Below, piece after piece: positions 34,310 to 42,607 of a stretch of 64,000 nucleotides of DNA (its first letter is position 1; each line of letters begins with the position of its first letter). The notes under the pieces are model-generated. The model was given only the letters and a program-made list of their open reading frames with translations. It searched no databases and was not told the DNA's origin. Location: positions 1 to 64,000 of the forward strand of contig DATABA010000018.1 in assembly GCA_036259835.1 (NCBI GenBank). The letters run 5' to 3'. Source of the stretch: JALYGK01 sp036259835. GTDB lineage: Bacteria > Actinomycetota > UBA4738. The position numbers and the translations under genes were made by a program.

Positions 34310-35431
34310 TTACAGGATCGACTTGTAGACGTCGAGCGTCTTGCGAGCGGTCTCGTCCCACGAGAACTCGGCCGCACGAGCGAGACCGCGTTTGTGGAGA
34401 TCCTCGCGAAGTTTCGGATCACCGGTGACTCGCTCGATCGCCGACGCCAGTTCCTCGATGTTCTTCGGATCGACGAAGACCGCGGCGTCGCCTGCGACCT
34501 CGGGTAGGGACGTGGTCTTGGAGACGATGCACGGTACGCCGCGTGCCATGGCCTCGAGGACGGGCAGTCCGAATCCCTCGTAGAGAGACGGGTACACCAG
34601 CGCTCCTGCGTCGCGATAGAGGGCGTCCACGAGGTCGGGCGCTACTCTGCCCGTGACGACGATCTCACCCGGTGCCTGCACCGACAGCTCTTGCTTGAGC
34701 GGACCCGAGTTCCAGCCCCATCCGCCCGCGAGGACGAGTGAATGGCCGAAGCCCCGAGCCGCCAGTCGTCTGTACGCCCGGACCAACGCGATGAGGTTCT
34801 TTCTGGGCTCGAGAGTTCCGACGGACAGGACATACGGGGTCCGCACGCCGACCCGATCGATCGTTTCCTGGTCCGAGGTTTGTGTGGCCGGAACGGAGGC
34901 CGCAAGCCGGACGACGTGGACCTTCGCCGGATCGGCTTGCGCTCGGCGGACAACGTCTTCCGCCGTGTGTTGTGAGACGGCGATCAGGGCGTCGGCGGCT
35001 CGAACGGCCCTGGCCACGCCTGCTCGATATGTCCAAAGCCAGCGGCGAGGAAACAGGTCGGGTCGTACCAGAAACGCCACGTCGTGCAGCGTGACGACGC
35101 TGCGCTGTCGGGGGCCGGCCGGAGGTACGCCGGCGGGTGTCGGTGCGTGAAGGATGTCGACGTATTCAATGTTTGAGGGAAGTCGAGGACGGCCGAGCAC
35201 TGACCATGATGGATAGGCCCGCCGCATCGACCACGGAAGCTCTTGTATTCGGTACTGCTCCATCCACGGTTCGAGCTGACGGCGCTCGGGATCAAGCCTC
35301 GAGTGGAACAGCGTGACCTGTAGGGACGGATCGATTCGCGAAAGCGCGGGTATGAGTTCGCGAATGTAGGTTCCCTGCCCCCCGGGCGCCGGTCCGAAGA
35401 GCTGATCGACCAGGAACGCGACCGATGTCAC
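34310..35431 (-). CDS. Glycosyltransferase family 4-type (GT-B) glycosyltransferase
   Basis: 373 residues. The N-terminal Rossmann half starts TSVAFLVDQLFGPAPGGQGTY, and the C-terminal half has the nucleotide-sugar site GTLEPRKNL, followed by YPSLYEGFGLPVLEAMARGVPC with the E-x7-E pattern typical of GT4 enzymes. It would transfer a sugar to a lipid- or polysaccharide acceptor at the cytosolic membrane face. The GTG start at 35431 overlaps the cupin stop by 4 nt (GTGA); an upstream ATG at 35461 is in frame but lies inside the cupin gene. It is the last gene of the propionyl-CoA carboxylase operon. The role in that company is unclear. Confidence 0.87.
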   Translation of the reverse strand: MTSVAFLVDQLFGPAPGGQGTYIRELIPALSRIDPSLQVTLFHSRLDPERRQLEPWMEQYRIQELPWSMRRAYPSWSVLGRPRLPSNIEYVDILHAPTPAGVPPAGPRQRSVVTLHDVAFLVRPDLFPRRWLWTYRAGVARAVRAADALIAVSQHTAEDVVRRAQADPAKVHVVRLAASVPATQTSDQETIDRVGVRTPYVLSVGTLEPRKNLIALVRAYRRLAARGFGHSLVLAGGWGWNSGPLKQELSVQAPGEIVVTGRVAPDLVDALYRDAGALVYPSLYEGFGLPVLEAMARGVPCIVSKTTSLPEVAGDAAVFVDPKNIEELASAIERVTGDPKLREDLHKRGLARAAEFSWDETARKTLDVYKSIL

Positions 35432-35739
35432 GGTGACGGATGCACGGCGGCCTCCATGCATTCGACTCCCTCGGGGCCGACCGTGGCGGCATGGTCCGTT
35501 CCCGCTTGGATCTCGAGCCGGTCGCCGGGAGCGAGCGAGTAGTCGCCATCGCGTCCGTGGAATGTGATCGCGCCCCGCACGCAGTAGAGCACCTTGTCGT
35601 AGTCGTGGCGGTGCCAGCCGTACGTGTCACCGGGCGCGTTGCCCCACGAATGGGGACTCAGTCCTTCGGCGCGAAACCGTTCCTGGATGGTTTCCATGGT
35701 CGGGGCGTCGCCGGGAACCAACCGGACCCGGCCCGTCAC
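35428..35739 (-). CDS. Small cupin-domain protein
   Basis: 103 residues, a single cupin barrel. The first cupin motif has WHRHDYDKVLYCVRG (His residues and Tyr), and the second reads LAPGDRLEIQAGTDHAA with the closing His. The metal set looks complete, so a metal-binding or small-molecule-binding role is possible. The GTG start at 35739 overlaps the upstream gene by 4 nt. It has no signal peptide. It is embedded in the minus-strand operon with the carboxylase; no specific function can be assigned. Confidence 0.75.
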   Translation of the reverse strand: MTGRVRLVPGDAPTMETIQERFRAEGLSPHSWGNAPGDTYGWHRHDYDKVLYCVRGAITFHGRDGDYSLAPGDRLEIQAGTDHAATVGPEGVECMEAAVHPSP

Positions 35740-35972
35740 TGGTCGAGCTCAGCCAGGATCCGTAGGGCCTCTTCCAGGTCTGCTCTTGGAACGATTACAT
35801 CCACGGATGGCTGAAGCACTCGCCCATAGGGAGAGGACAAGTCCTCGGGGTGCACCCGGGCCGGGATGTCATCGGACTGCAGGCGTCCCGCCGCGAGCAA
35901 AGCCTCCTCCAACCGCAACGACGTCACGACCGCCTCGTCGGCGGCTGGTGGACCGGCGCGCTCGTCAGGCAC
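35736..35972 (-). CDS. DUF2007-like small protein
   Basis: 78 residues. The core pattern VTSLRLEEALLAAGRLQSDD, then IPARVHPEDLSS, then VDVIVPRADLEEALRILAEL matches the DUF2007/putative signal-transducing domain (an alpha-beta unit seen as a small stand-alone protein next to many metabolic genes). Function is not known. GTG 35972 is chosen because a GGA sequence lies just upstream and the protein then has the usual length; the frame is open further but reads into low-complexity arginine-rich sequence. The stop overlaps the cupin start (GTGA). Confidence 0.6.
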   Translation of the reverse strand: MPDERAGPPAADEAVVTSLRLEEALLAAGRLQSDDIPARVHPEDLSSPYGRVLQPSVDVIVPRADLEEALRILAELDQ

Positions 35973-35977
35973 GGTTC

Positions 35978-36226
35978 CTACTTGGTGTCGCCGCGTCCGA
36001 CGCGAGACTCGGTGCCTCTCCGCGTGAACGATACGCGCCCGGCCTCGAGCCACGGCTCTTTCGACTGATTCCGCGCTTGCAGAGCTCCAAGTCGCAAGGC
36101 GTCGGTTCGACCGGCCAGGGTCCAGGGGCTCGGCCGTGGGCTGGAGTACCCGAAATACTCCTCGAGCGCGGCGACGATGGCTCGTTCGTCCTCTGGAGTC
36201 AGTCCCGGTGGAAGCTCGTACCGCAT
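35978..36226 (-). CDS. Acyl-CoA carboxylase epsilon-subunit-like protein
   Basis: 82 residues. The N-terminal helix (PPGLTPEDERAIVAALEEYFG) and the SPWTLAGRTDALRLGALQAR segment match the small proteins found next to propionyl-CoA carboxylase beta genes in actinobacteria, related to the AccE/PccE subunits that bind the alpha-beta complex. The C-terminus is basic. It follows the beta-subunit gene by 8 nt on the same strand and is followed 5 nt later by the DUF2007-like gene. Its likely role is to stabilise or activate the carboxylase formed by the beta subunit at 36235 and an alpha subunit such as that at 10852 (inference from position). Confidence 0.7.
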   Translation of the reverse strand: MRYELPPGLTPEDERAIVAALEEYFGYSSPRPSPWTLAGRTDALRLGALQARNQSKEPWLEAGRVSFTRRGTESRVGRGDTK

Positions 36227-36234
36227 CGGCAGGC

Positions 36235-37890
36235 CTACAGGGGAATGTTTCCGTGCTTGCGTGGTGGAACCTGTTCGCGCTTGGTCCGCAGCATGCGAAG
36301 CGCCTGGATGAGTCGACGTCTCGTCTCCGCCGGCTCGATCACGTCGTCCACGAAACCTCGTTCGGCGGCGATGTACGGATTCACGAACTGGTCCTCGTAC
36401 TGCGCGATGAGCTCCTTGCGCTTTGCTTGGGGATCGTCCGCCTGCTGGATCTCCTTCCGATGGATGATGTTCACCGCACCTTCCGGCCCCATCACCGCGA
36501 TCTCCGCCGTCGGCCAGGCGAATTCCACGTCGGAGCGCAGGTGTTTCGAGTTCATGACTACGTAAGCGCCCCCATAAGCCTTCCTGGTGATCACGGTGAC
36601 ACGCGGAACGGTCGCTTCGGTGAACGCATACAGGAGCTTGGCGCCGCGCCGAATGATTCCGCCGTACTCCTGGGCGGTTCCAGGAAGGAAACCAGGGACG
36701 TCGACGAACGTGACCAGCGGGATGTTGAACGCGTCGCAGAACCGGATGAAGCGAGCCGCCTTTTCGCTCGAGTCAAAGTCGAGCGTGCCGGCCAGCACCT
36801 TCGGTTGGTTAGCGACCACGCCGACGGCGCGTCCGTCCAGCCGGGCGAACCCAATGAGGATGTTCTGCGCCCAGAGCGGATAGACCTCGTAGAACTCGCC
36901 CTCGTCGACGACCTTTCTGATGATGTCCTTCATGTCGTACGGGGCTCGCGGCGAGTCCGGAATGATCGTGTTGAGCGATTCGTCCCGGCGGTTGGGGTCG
37001 TCCCGCGGGGCGAACGACGGCGGGTCTTCCAGATTGTTCGCGGGCAGGAACGAAAGCAGGTAACGAACCTGTGCGAGACAGTCCGCCTCGTCGTCGGCGA
37101 TGAGCCCAGCCACGCCGGAGCGACTGGCGTGGGTGTTCGCCCCTCCGAGCTCCTCGAACGTCACTTCCTCGCCGGTGACGGCCTTGATGACGTCCGGCCC
37201 CGTGATGAACATGTGCGACGTCCCCTTCACCATGAAGATGAAGTCGGTGATGGCGGGGGAGTAGACGGCGCCGCCCGCGCACGGGCCCATGATCACGGAG
37301 ATCTGCGGGATGACCCCGGACGCGCGGACGTTCCGGTCGAAGATGTAGCCGTAGGCCGCAAGAGAAGCGGCTCCTTCCTGAATCCTGGCGCCACCGGAGT
37401 CGTTGATGCCGATGACCGGCGCTCCGACCGAGATGGCCAGGTCCATGATCTTGCATATCTTCTCGCCGAAAACCTCGCCGAGCGCGCCGCCGAAGATGGT
37501 GAAGTCCTGGCTGAACACGAAGACCTTGCGGCCGTCGATCGTGCCCCAACCGGTGACGACGCCGTCGGTGTACGGCTTGGTCTTGTCGAGCCCGAAGGTG
37601 GTCGTGCGGTGCCTGGCGAGGCGGTCGGTCTCGACGAACGAGCCTGGATCGAGGAGGAGCTCGATGCGCTCGCGAGCGGTGAGCTTTCCGCGGCCGTGCT
37701 GCCGCTCGATGGCATCGGGGCCTCCGCCGAGAAGCGCCTCTTCCTTCAGCTGACGTAGCTGCTCGATGCGTTCCTCGGTGGTGGCTCCGGCCCGCGCCTC
37801 TTCCGCCAGCGCGTCCTCTTGAAGCGCTGTGTCTCCCACCGCGGTTTCTTCGGCAGGCGACTCCGCCGGTTCTTCCTTCGTCTCAGCCAA
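36235..37890 (-). CDS. pccB: Propionyl-CoA carboxylase beta subunit
   Basis: 551 residues of the carboxyltransferase family. An acidic, low-complexity leader (about 1-45) precedes the catalytic tandem crotonase folds: [31 protein letters not shown] and [12 protein letters not shown] in the first half, [32 protein letters not shown] and [12 protein letters not shown] in the second. This is the pattern of propionyl-CoA/acetyl-CoA carboxylase beta subunits. It makes (S)-methylmalonyl-CoA for the epimerase at 44867 and mutase at 5300. The TTG start at 37890 is supported by GGGAGGAG 2-4 nt upstream. The alpha subunit is not adjacent; the gene at 10852 is the candidate partner. Confidence 0.93.
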   Translation of the reverse strand: MAETKEEPAESPAEETAVGDTALQEDALAEEARAGATTEERIEQLRQLKEEALLGGGPDAIERQHGRGKLTARERIELLLDPGSFVETDRLARHRTTTFGLDKTKPYTDGVVTGWGTIDGRKVFVFSQDFTIFGGALGEVFGEKICKIMDLAISVGAPVIGINDSGGARIQEGAASLAAYGYIFDRNVRASGVIPQISVIMGPCAGGAVYSPAITDFIFMVKGTSHMFITGPDVIKAVTGEEVTFEELGGANTHASRSGVAGLIADDEADCLAQVRYLLSFLPANNLEDPPSFAPRDDPNRRDESLNTIIPDSPRAPYDMKDIIRKVVDEGEFYEVYPLWAQNILIGFARLDGRAVGVVANQPKVLAGTLDFDSSEKAARFIRFCDAFNIPLVTFVDVPGFLPGTAQEYGGIIRRGAKLLYAFTEATVPRVTVITRKAYGGAYVVMNSKHLRSDVEFAWPTAEIAVMGPEGAVNIIHRKEIQQADDPQAKRKELIAQYEDQFVNPYIAAERGFVDDVIEPAETRRRLIQALRMLRTKREQVPPRKHGNIPL

Positions 37891-37892
37891 GG

Positions 37893-37900
37893 CTCCTCCC
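37893..37900 (-). promoter_or_regulatory. Ribosome-binding site deciding the TTG start of pccB
   Basis: GGGAGGAG on the minus strand ends 2 nt before TTG 37890, with the GGAGG core about 4 nt away. No ATG or GTG is available in frame nearby, so this site fixes the rare start. Confidence 0.6.
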
Positions 37901-37944
37901 TTTTCAATGCAAGCAATTGAGCCTTTTCAATGCAAGCAATCGAG
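37899..37944. repeat. Two tandem 23-bp repeats in the pccB leader
   Basis: Copies at 37899-37921 and 37922-37944 are identical except for one base (T/C at position 20). On the pccB strand each unit contains TTGCTTGCATTGAAAAGG. They sit between a TAGACT -10-like hexamer (37943-37948, minus strand) and the ribosome site, so they lie at the transcription start and in the leader. They may be a duplicated operator or a leader element that affects translation. Confidence 0.75.
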
Positions 37945-37948
37945 TCTA
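37943..37948 (-). promoter_or_regulatory. -10-like hexamer for the pccB operon
   Basis: TAGACT on the minus strand, overlapping the edge of the tandem repeats by two bases. Transcription would begin near 37936 and include both repeat cores. No clear -35. Confidence 0.4.
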
Positions 37949-38285
37949 TCCGCCGGTTGGGTAGTCGCTTTGCTGGGCACTACTGGCGATTTGCAATAGC
38001 TTCGCCTCGCTTATGAGGGGATGGGTGGACGCCGGAACGTTGAACCTGAACCGTCGCCCTGTGCACGCTCGTTGCGCTCGGCGTCGCGCTCGTCGCCGCA
38101 GATTGACGGAGAAGCTCGGAATCTGTATCCTCCGTCGGCCCGCGAGCCGCTGGTGAAATGCGGCTGTTTCGGGATCTTTCTCTCGACCGCAATCAAGAGG
38201 GGGGTGGTTACGGACCTGCAACCTCATCCCGCGTGATCTGGCCCTGGGCGGGCCAACGAACCAATGGCAGCACTTTGGAGGGAAG
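37949..38285. other. Intergenic region between divergent pccB and LVIVD-protein genes
   Basis: 337 bp with no convincing gene. It holds the upstream part of the pccB promoter and the promoter of the secreted protein gene, which ends in GGAGGGAAG directly before ATG 38286. Short open frames here have no homology that I recognise, and no RNA fold stands out. Confidence 0.5.
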
Positions 38286-40268
38286 ATGAGGAAGCGACAT
38301 CTCGCGAGGTTGGCAGTACTCGCCGTGGTGATGTCGATGGCCACTGGAGGCGGGGCAGGAGCGACTGCTCCACCCAGTGCCGGCGACTTCGACCGCGACG
38401 ACTTCTATTACTCGCATCACAACCATGCTCATGCTCAGCATGGCCCGGCAACGGGGCACCTGCCGGCGACACAGTCGAACGTCGATGTGGTCGGCAAGCT
38501 CCAACTCACCACGGAGGAGGGGGACATCTCCGACGTCTCGGCCCTCAAGGCTCCCAACGGAAGGACGTACGCTTACGTCGGCAACTGGGGGGCCAAGTGT
38601 GAGAGCGGCGGCGTCCACGTCGTTGACATCACCGACCCGGCCAACCCGGTGGGAGTCAAATTCCTCACCAGTCCGGGATTCGGCTACGTGACTGAGGGCG
38701 TGCACGCTCTGAACATCACCACGTCGGCCTACAGCGGCGACATCTTGGTGATCAGCAACGAGTGGTGCCGCGCCGCCAGCAATCCGAAGAACAATCCGGG
38801 CGGCATCACCATCTTCGACATCAACAACCCGGTCAACCCGAAGCCTCTCGTCACGGCGTTCGGGGACTTCGACCTGCACGGCACCCGGGCCAACGAGTCC
38901 CACAGCGCCATAGCCTGGGACGCTGGGAGCCGGGCATTCGTGGCGGCCATCGACAACGAGGAGGTCGAGGACGTCGACCTCTTCGAGATCACCAACCCCC
39001 GGAGCCCCCGCTTGCTCGCGGAGACCTCCCTGGCGGGAGTACACGTCGATGGATTCGGGGAGTTGAAGACCTCCCACGACTTCGACGTCCTCCGGTTCCC
39101 CAACGGGACGTGGCACCTGATGGTCTCGGATTGGGACGCCGGTTGGGTGGACGTTGACGTCACCAATCCGGCTCGCCCGCGGATCCTGCGGGACTCCGAC
39201 TACGCCACCTGCGACCAGGTCGTGCCAACGGCCTGCCCGCCGGAGGGCAACGCCCACCAGGGCGAGTGGACGAGCACGGGCCGTGCCTTCATCGGCACGG
39301 ACGAGGACTTCGACTCGTACCGGACGAACCCCCTCACCCGAGTCACCGGACCGAATGCGCCGGAGGAGTACACCACGGTGGGAGTCGGGGGAGCCCCCGT
39401 CACGGTCCTGCCCGACAAGCGCCTCAACGGGCCGGTAGCCTACGGCGGCTACGGCTGCCCGAACGGCTCAACGCCCATTCCCGCGGCGGACTCCATCTTC
39501 CCGCCGGGGTCGCTCGAGACCGGCGAGGAGCAGATCGTCGTCCTCCAGCGAGGGCCGGCGAACGACCCGAACAACCCGGAGGGCGCGTGCTTCCCGGGGG
39601 AGAAGGCCGACAACGCCACGGACCAGGGCTGGGATGCAGTGATCCTCACCGGTCGCCACCTGGGCAGCGCGGGAGCGGACGAGCCGCCGAACTGTGGCTT
39701 CGGGGCCTTCCCGACGGACGAGCTGATCGCCACCGTGTGCACGACGCACACGGCGATGCACGAGCTCTTCGGCCGTACTCCCGATTACACGGTTCCGTAC
39801 CCGGTGGGCGACCCCGGTGACCTGGAGCCGAATATCGGGGAGATCGGGTTCGAGGTGGACATCACCGCCAGGTTCGACGGATGGGGTTACACGCGGGTGC
39901 TCGACTCCCGGGCGCGCGAGGTGAGCCAGATCACCATCCCCGGGACGGCCGACGAGGCCTTTGGCATCGGCTTCGGGGACCTTACGGTCCACGAGGTCGA
40001 GGTTCCTCGGAATGACCCGGCGGAGGGTGGAGCCAACGTGGACACCGACAAGCTCGCCTACTTCTCGTGGTACTCGGGCGGGCTCCGGGTCGTCGACATC
40101 AGTGACCCCGCGAACCCCACGGAGGTCGGCCACTACATCGACCCGGCCGGCAACAACTTCTGGGGCGTGGCCCTCACGGAGAACGGCGCCGGAGGCCGAC
40201 TTGTGCTGGGCAGCGACCGGGACTACGGCCTGTTCATCTTCAGGTACACAGGGGCTATCCCCTCGTAA
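38286..40268 (+). CDS. Secreted LVIVD beta-propeller repeat protein with PA-like insertion
   Basis: 660 residues. A signal peptide ([20 protein letters not shown]) is followed by a histidine-rich stretch ([11 protein letters not shown]) and LVIVD-type propeller repeats: [65 protein letters not shown] and, near the end, [17 protein letters not shown]. Between blades, about 370-480, sits a protease-associated-like insertion ([37 protein letters not shown]). Several cysteines suggest disulfides. The protein should be exported; the role may be extracellular binding, but no enzyme motif is seen. GGAGGGAAG fixes the start and a strong terminator follows, so it is monocistronic. Confidence 0.82.
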   Translation: MRKRHLARLAVLAVVMSMATGGGAGATAPPSAGDFDRDDFYYSHHNHAHAQHGPATGHLPATQSNVDVVGKLQLTTEEGDISDVSALKAPNGRTYAYVGNWGAKCESGGVHVVDITDPANPVGVKFLTSPGFGYVTEGVHALNITTSAYSGDILVISNEWCRAASNPKNNPGGITIFDINNPVNPKPLVTAFGDFDLHGTRANESHSAIAWDAGSRAFVAAIDNEEVEDVDLFEITNPRSPRLLAETSLAGVHVDGFGELKTSHDFDVLRFPNGTWHLMVSDWDAGWVDVDVTNPARPRILRDSDYATCDQVVPTACPPEGNAHQGEWTSTGRAFIGTDEDFDSYRTNPLTRVTGPNAPEEYTTVGVGGAPVTVLPDKRLNGPVAYGGYGCPNGSTPIPAADSIFPPGSLETGEEQIVVLQRGPANDPNNPEGACFPGEKADNATDQGWDAVILTGRHLGSAGADEPPNCGFGAFPTDELIATVCTTHTAMHELFGRTPDYTVPYPVGDPGDLEPNIGEIGFEVDITARFDGWGYTRVLDSRAREVSQITIPGTADEAFGIGFGDLTVHEVEVPRNDPAEGGANVDTDKLAYFSWYSGGLRVVDISDPANPTEVGHYIDPAGNNFWGVALTENGAGGRLVLGSDRDYGLFIFRYTGAIPS

Positions 40269-40291
40269 CGCACCGCAAGCCCGAAAGAGAA

Positions 40292-40327
40292 CCGGCCCCC
40301 GGTGGGATCCGGGGGCCGGGTCTTTTT
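40292..40327 (+). terminator. Rho-independent terminator after the LVIVD-protein gene
   Basis: An 11-bp perfect stem (CCGGCCCCCGG and complement) with loop TGGGAT, followed by GTCTTTTT. It begins 24 nt after the stop at 40268 and is the clearest intrinsic terminator in the window. Confidence 0.9.
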
Positions 40328-40570
40328 CCCCGGCTCTCGGGCTTCATAGCTCGCGACCCAGGCACGAAGCGCGAGGACGGCCACACGGCCGGCGACGTTG
40401 TCTGCTTCTGGGGAATGGTGCGTTCGGTCGTTCGGCCCTCAAGAGCAGAACGACGACGATGACTCCAGCCATCGCAATCTCTTCCCGGGGCTCACGGTCT
40501 CGGGGGCGTATGGTCCTGCGCCATCATTCTTCGCTCGAGGCAAGCGGCGGTCGCCACGGACACACCCGAG

Positions 40571-40600
40571 AACAGCGGCGATGTCGCGACAACAGCGGCG
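40571..40600 (+). repeat. 10-bp direct repeats 20 bp apart upstream of ccr
   Basis: AACAGCGGCG occurs at 40571-40580 and again at 40591-40600, a spacing of two helical turns, 30-60 bp upstream of a TATGGT -10-like sequence (40630-40635). The spacing suits a dimeric activator; no partner regulator is adjacent. Confidence 0.45.
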
Positions 40601-40685
40601 CGAGTGAGCAAGGGTCCCGCGCGCGTTGCTATGGTGCTCCGGCCGGTTCGGCTTTTGCAACCGGCTCGAGTATGTCGAGGCAGGC

Positions 40686-40692
40686 AAGGAGG
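40686..40692 (+). promoter_or_regulatory. Ribosome-binding site fixing the ccr start
   Basis: AAGGAGG, a full match to the anti-Shine-Dalgarno consensus, lies 6 nt before ATG 40699. It makes that ATG far better than the in-frame ATG at 40672. Confidence 0.75.
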
Positions 40693-40698
40693 GCTGAG

Positions 40699-41943
40699 AT
40701 GAAGGACCTCTACGAGATTGGCGAAATCCCGCCCGTCGGCGAGGTGCCGGCGCGCATGTACGTGAACCTCATCCGGCCTGAGCGGTTCGGAGAACCCGAG
40801 AAAGCCTTCCAGGTGGAAGCCATTGACACGCCGCCGCCCGGGCCCGGTGAGGTCCTCGTCCTCGTCATGGCGGCGGGCATCAACTACAACAACGTGTGGG
40901 CGGCCAAGGGCATCCCCGTGGATGTGACGAAGGTCCACGCGCGATTTGGAGAACCGACCGACTTCCACATCGGCGGGAGCGACGCATCCGGCGTGGTCTG
41001 GGCCGTTGGTGAAGGCGTCACGACGCCGTCGGTGGGCGACCACGTCATCATTCACTGCGGTCAGTGGGACGCCGACGATCCCTTCATTACGGCGGGCGGG
41101 GACCCAGGCTTCGCCAACTCGTACCGAATCTGGGGCTACGAATCGAATTGGGGCTCGTTCGCTCAGTTCACCAAAGTCCAGGCGCACCAGTGCCTCCCGA
41201 AGGCTCCGCATCTCACCTGGGAGCACGCGGCGGCGCCCACCCTGGTCGGCGCGACCGCATACCGAATGCTCATGGGGTGGCCGCCGCACACAGTGGAGGA
41301 GGGCGACGTGGTCCTGGTGTGGGGAGGGGCAGGCGGACTCGGGACCATGGCCATCCAGATCGTCCGCGAGGCCGGAGGTAAGGCCGTCGCCGTTGTGTCA
41401 TCTGAGGACAAGGCCGACTACTGCATGAAGCTCGGCGCGGTCGGGGCCATCAACCGCAAGCAGTTCTCGCACTGGGGAATACCGCCGCACTGGAAGGACG
41501 GCAAGGCGTTCGCCGAATGGGCCGAAGGCGCCAAGGCGTTCGGCAAGGCGATCTGGGACGCGGTGGGAGAGAAGAAGAGCCCCCGAATCGTGTTCGAGCA
41601 TCCCGGCGAGGACACCGTCCCCACGTCGATCTTCGTCTGTGATACGGGCGGCATGGTGGTGATCTGCGCCGGCACCACCGGCTACAACGCGGTGGCCGAC
41701 CTCCGGTACCTGTGGATGCGCCAGAAGCGATTCCAGGGGTCACACTTCGCCAACGACGAGCAGTCCGCGGCGTTCAACCAGATGGTGATCGACGGGAAGA
41801 TCGATCCGTGCCTGTCCCAGACATTCGAGTTCGCGGAGATCGGAACGGCGCATCAGCTGATGTCCGAGAACCGCCACCCCGAGGGGAACATGGCGGCCTT
41901 GGTGAGCGCGCCCACGAAGGGGCTTACCGATCTTCCTTCGTAG
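40699..41943 (+). CDS. ccr: Crotonyl-CoA carboxylase/reductase
   Basis: 414 residues of the medium-chain dehydrogenase/reductase superfamily. The N-domain has [18 protein letters not shown] and [12 protein letters not shown]; the NADPH fold has [15 protein letters not shown]; the C-part has [41 protein letters not shown] and [17 protein letters not shown]. These strings are characteristic of Ccr and not of plain quinone reductases. The enzyme reductively carboxylates crotonyl-CoA with NADPH and CO2 to (2S)-ethylmalonyl-CoA, the committed step of the ethylmalonyl-CoA pathway. No biotin is involved. The epimerase gene (44867) and ecm (29797) supply the next steps. Its last 20 bp overlap the convergent HAD gene. 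Confidence 0.93.
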   Translation: MKDLYEIGEIPPVGEVPARMYVNLIRPERFGEPEKAFQVEAIDTPPPGPGEVLVLVMAAGINYNNVWAAKGIPVDVTKVHARFGEPTDFHIGGSDASGVVWAVGEGVTTPSVGDHVIIHCGQWDADDPFITAGGDPGFANSYRIWGYESNWGSFAQFTKVQAHQCLPKAPHLTWEHAAAPTLVGATAYRMLMGWPPHTVEEGDVVLVWGGAGGLGTMAIQIVREAGGKAVAVVSSEDKADYCMKLGAVGAINRKQFSHWGIPPHWKDGKAFAEWAEGAKAFGKAIWDAVGEKKSPRIVFEHPGEDTVPTSIFVCDTGGMVVICAGTTGYNAVADLRYLWMRQKRFQGSHFANDEQSAAFNQMVIDGKIDPCLSQTFEFAEIGTAHQLMSENRHPEGNMAALVSAPTKGLTDLPS

Positions 41944-42607
41944 CGCGAGGCTGTTCGCCCGATAGCGAGACGCCGAACAGCTCTTCGAGCTTCGGGATGG
42001 TGATCACGGCGTCCTTGTGCAGGACGCCGGCCATTCCCACGGCCCGCGCGCCTTCCACGTTCCTCGGGACGTCGTCGACGAAGACGCACGCTTCCGGACG
42101 TTCCCCGAGCTTCTTCGCCGCGATCAGGTAGATCTCCGGCTCGGGCTTGCGAACGCCCTCGTGCTCCGACAGAACGACCGCGTCGAACGCCTTGAACTGA
42201 TCGGGGAAGAACACGCTGCGGCCCCACGTGTTCGAGAGGACGGCAGTCTTCAGTCCATGCTTGCGCGCGGCCCCAACCGCTTCGAGCATTCGTTCGTCCG
42301 GTCCCACGGACTGAAACATCCGACCGATGAGCCCCTTCGCCTCGAGCGGGACCGGCAGGCCATCGGAGAGGGCTTCGGCCAGGAGCGGCTCGAACTCGTC
42401 CGGCGACATCCGGCCCGTCTCCAGATCCGCGACCATGTGACCGAGCGCCGCCGACGGTGTTTCGCCCTCTGAGTACGCACCCCGAAGCACTTCCTTCAGC
42501 CGCTCGGGGCTCACTCCGGCGCTCGCGCAGAACTGCACGAGGCTTGTCGTGATCGAGGTGGTCAGAACGCCGCCGAAGTCGACGATCAGCGCCATGTACC
42601 TGCTCAT
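41924..42607 (-). CDS. HAD-superfamily hydrolase, ACAD10 N-domain-like
   Basis: 227 residues. Motif I is [11 protein letters not shown] (nucleophile Asp, second Asp of the usual DxD replaced by Gly, as in the ACAD10/soluble epoxide hydrolase phosphatase branch); motif II is AVLSNTWG; the motif III lysine is in RKPEPEIY; motif IV is [15 protein letters not shown] helical cap follows motif I. The missing second Asp means phosphatase activity is uncertain. ATG 42607 overlaps the kinase stop by 4 nt. It is the last gene of the operon. Position and family suggest that it acts with the kinase and dehydrogenase in 4-hydroxyacyl-CoA processing or removes phosphate from a dead-end product (inference). 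Confidence 0.85.
   Translation of the reverse strand: MSRYMALIVDFGGVLTTSITTSLVQFCASAGVSPERLKEVLRGAYSEGETPSAALGHMVADLETGRMSPDEFEPLLAEALSDGLPVPLEAKGLIGRMFQSVGPDERMLEAVGAARKHGLKTAVLSNTWGRSVFFPDQFKAFDAVVLSEHEGVRKPEPEIYLIAAKKLGERPEACVFVDDVPRNVEGARAVGMAGVLHKDAVITIPKLEELFGVSLSGEQPRATKEDR

Larger units (their letters stand above)
40328..40698. other. Intergenic region upstream of ccr
   Basis: 371 bp without a convincing gene; short frames on both strands have no start site or recognisable protein. It contains a 10-bp direct repeat (40571-40600), a possible -10 TATGGT at 40630-40635, and the ribosome site of ccr, so it looks regulatory. Confidence 0.45.

Noticed and set aside
36136..37758. 540-codon plus-strand frame opposite pccB
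   Set aside because: Shadow of a well-conserved carboxyltransferase; the translation is Arg/Asp/Val-rich without domain structure.
37946..38344. Minus-strand frame of about 132 codons upstream of the LVIVD-protein gene
   Set aside because: It runs into the signal-peptide region of the plus-strand gene, has no ribosome site and looks like random Arg-rich translation.
40398..40687. Short frames on both strands between the terminator and ccr
   Set aside because: No plausible start site, no recognisable protein, and they cover repeats and promoter-like sequence of ccr.
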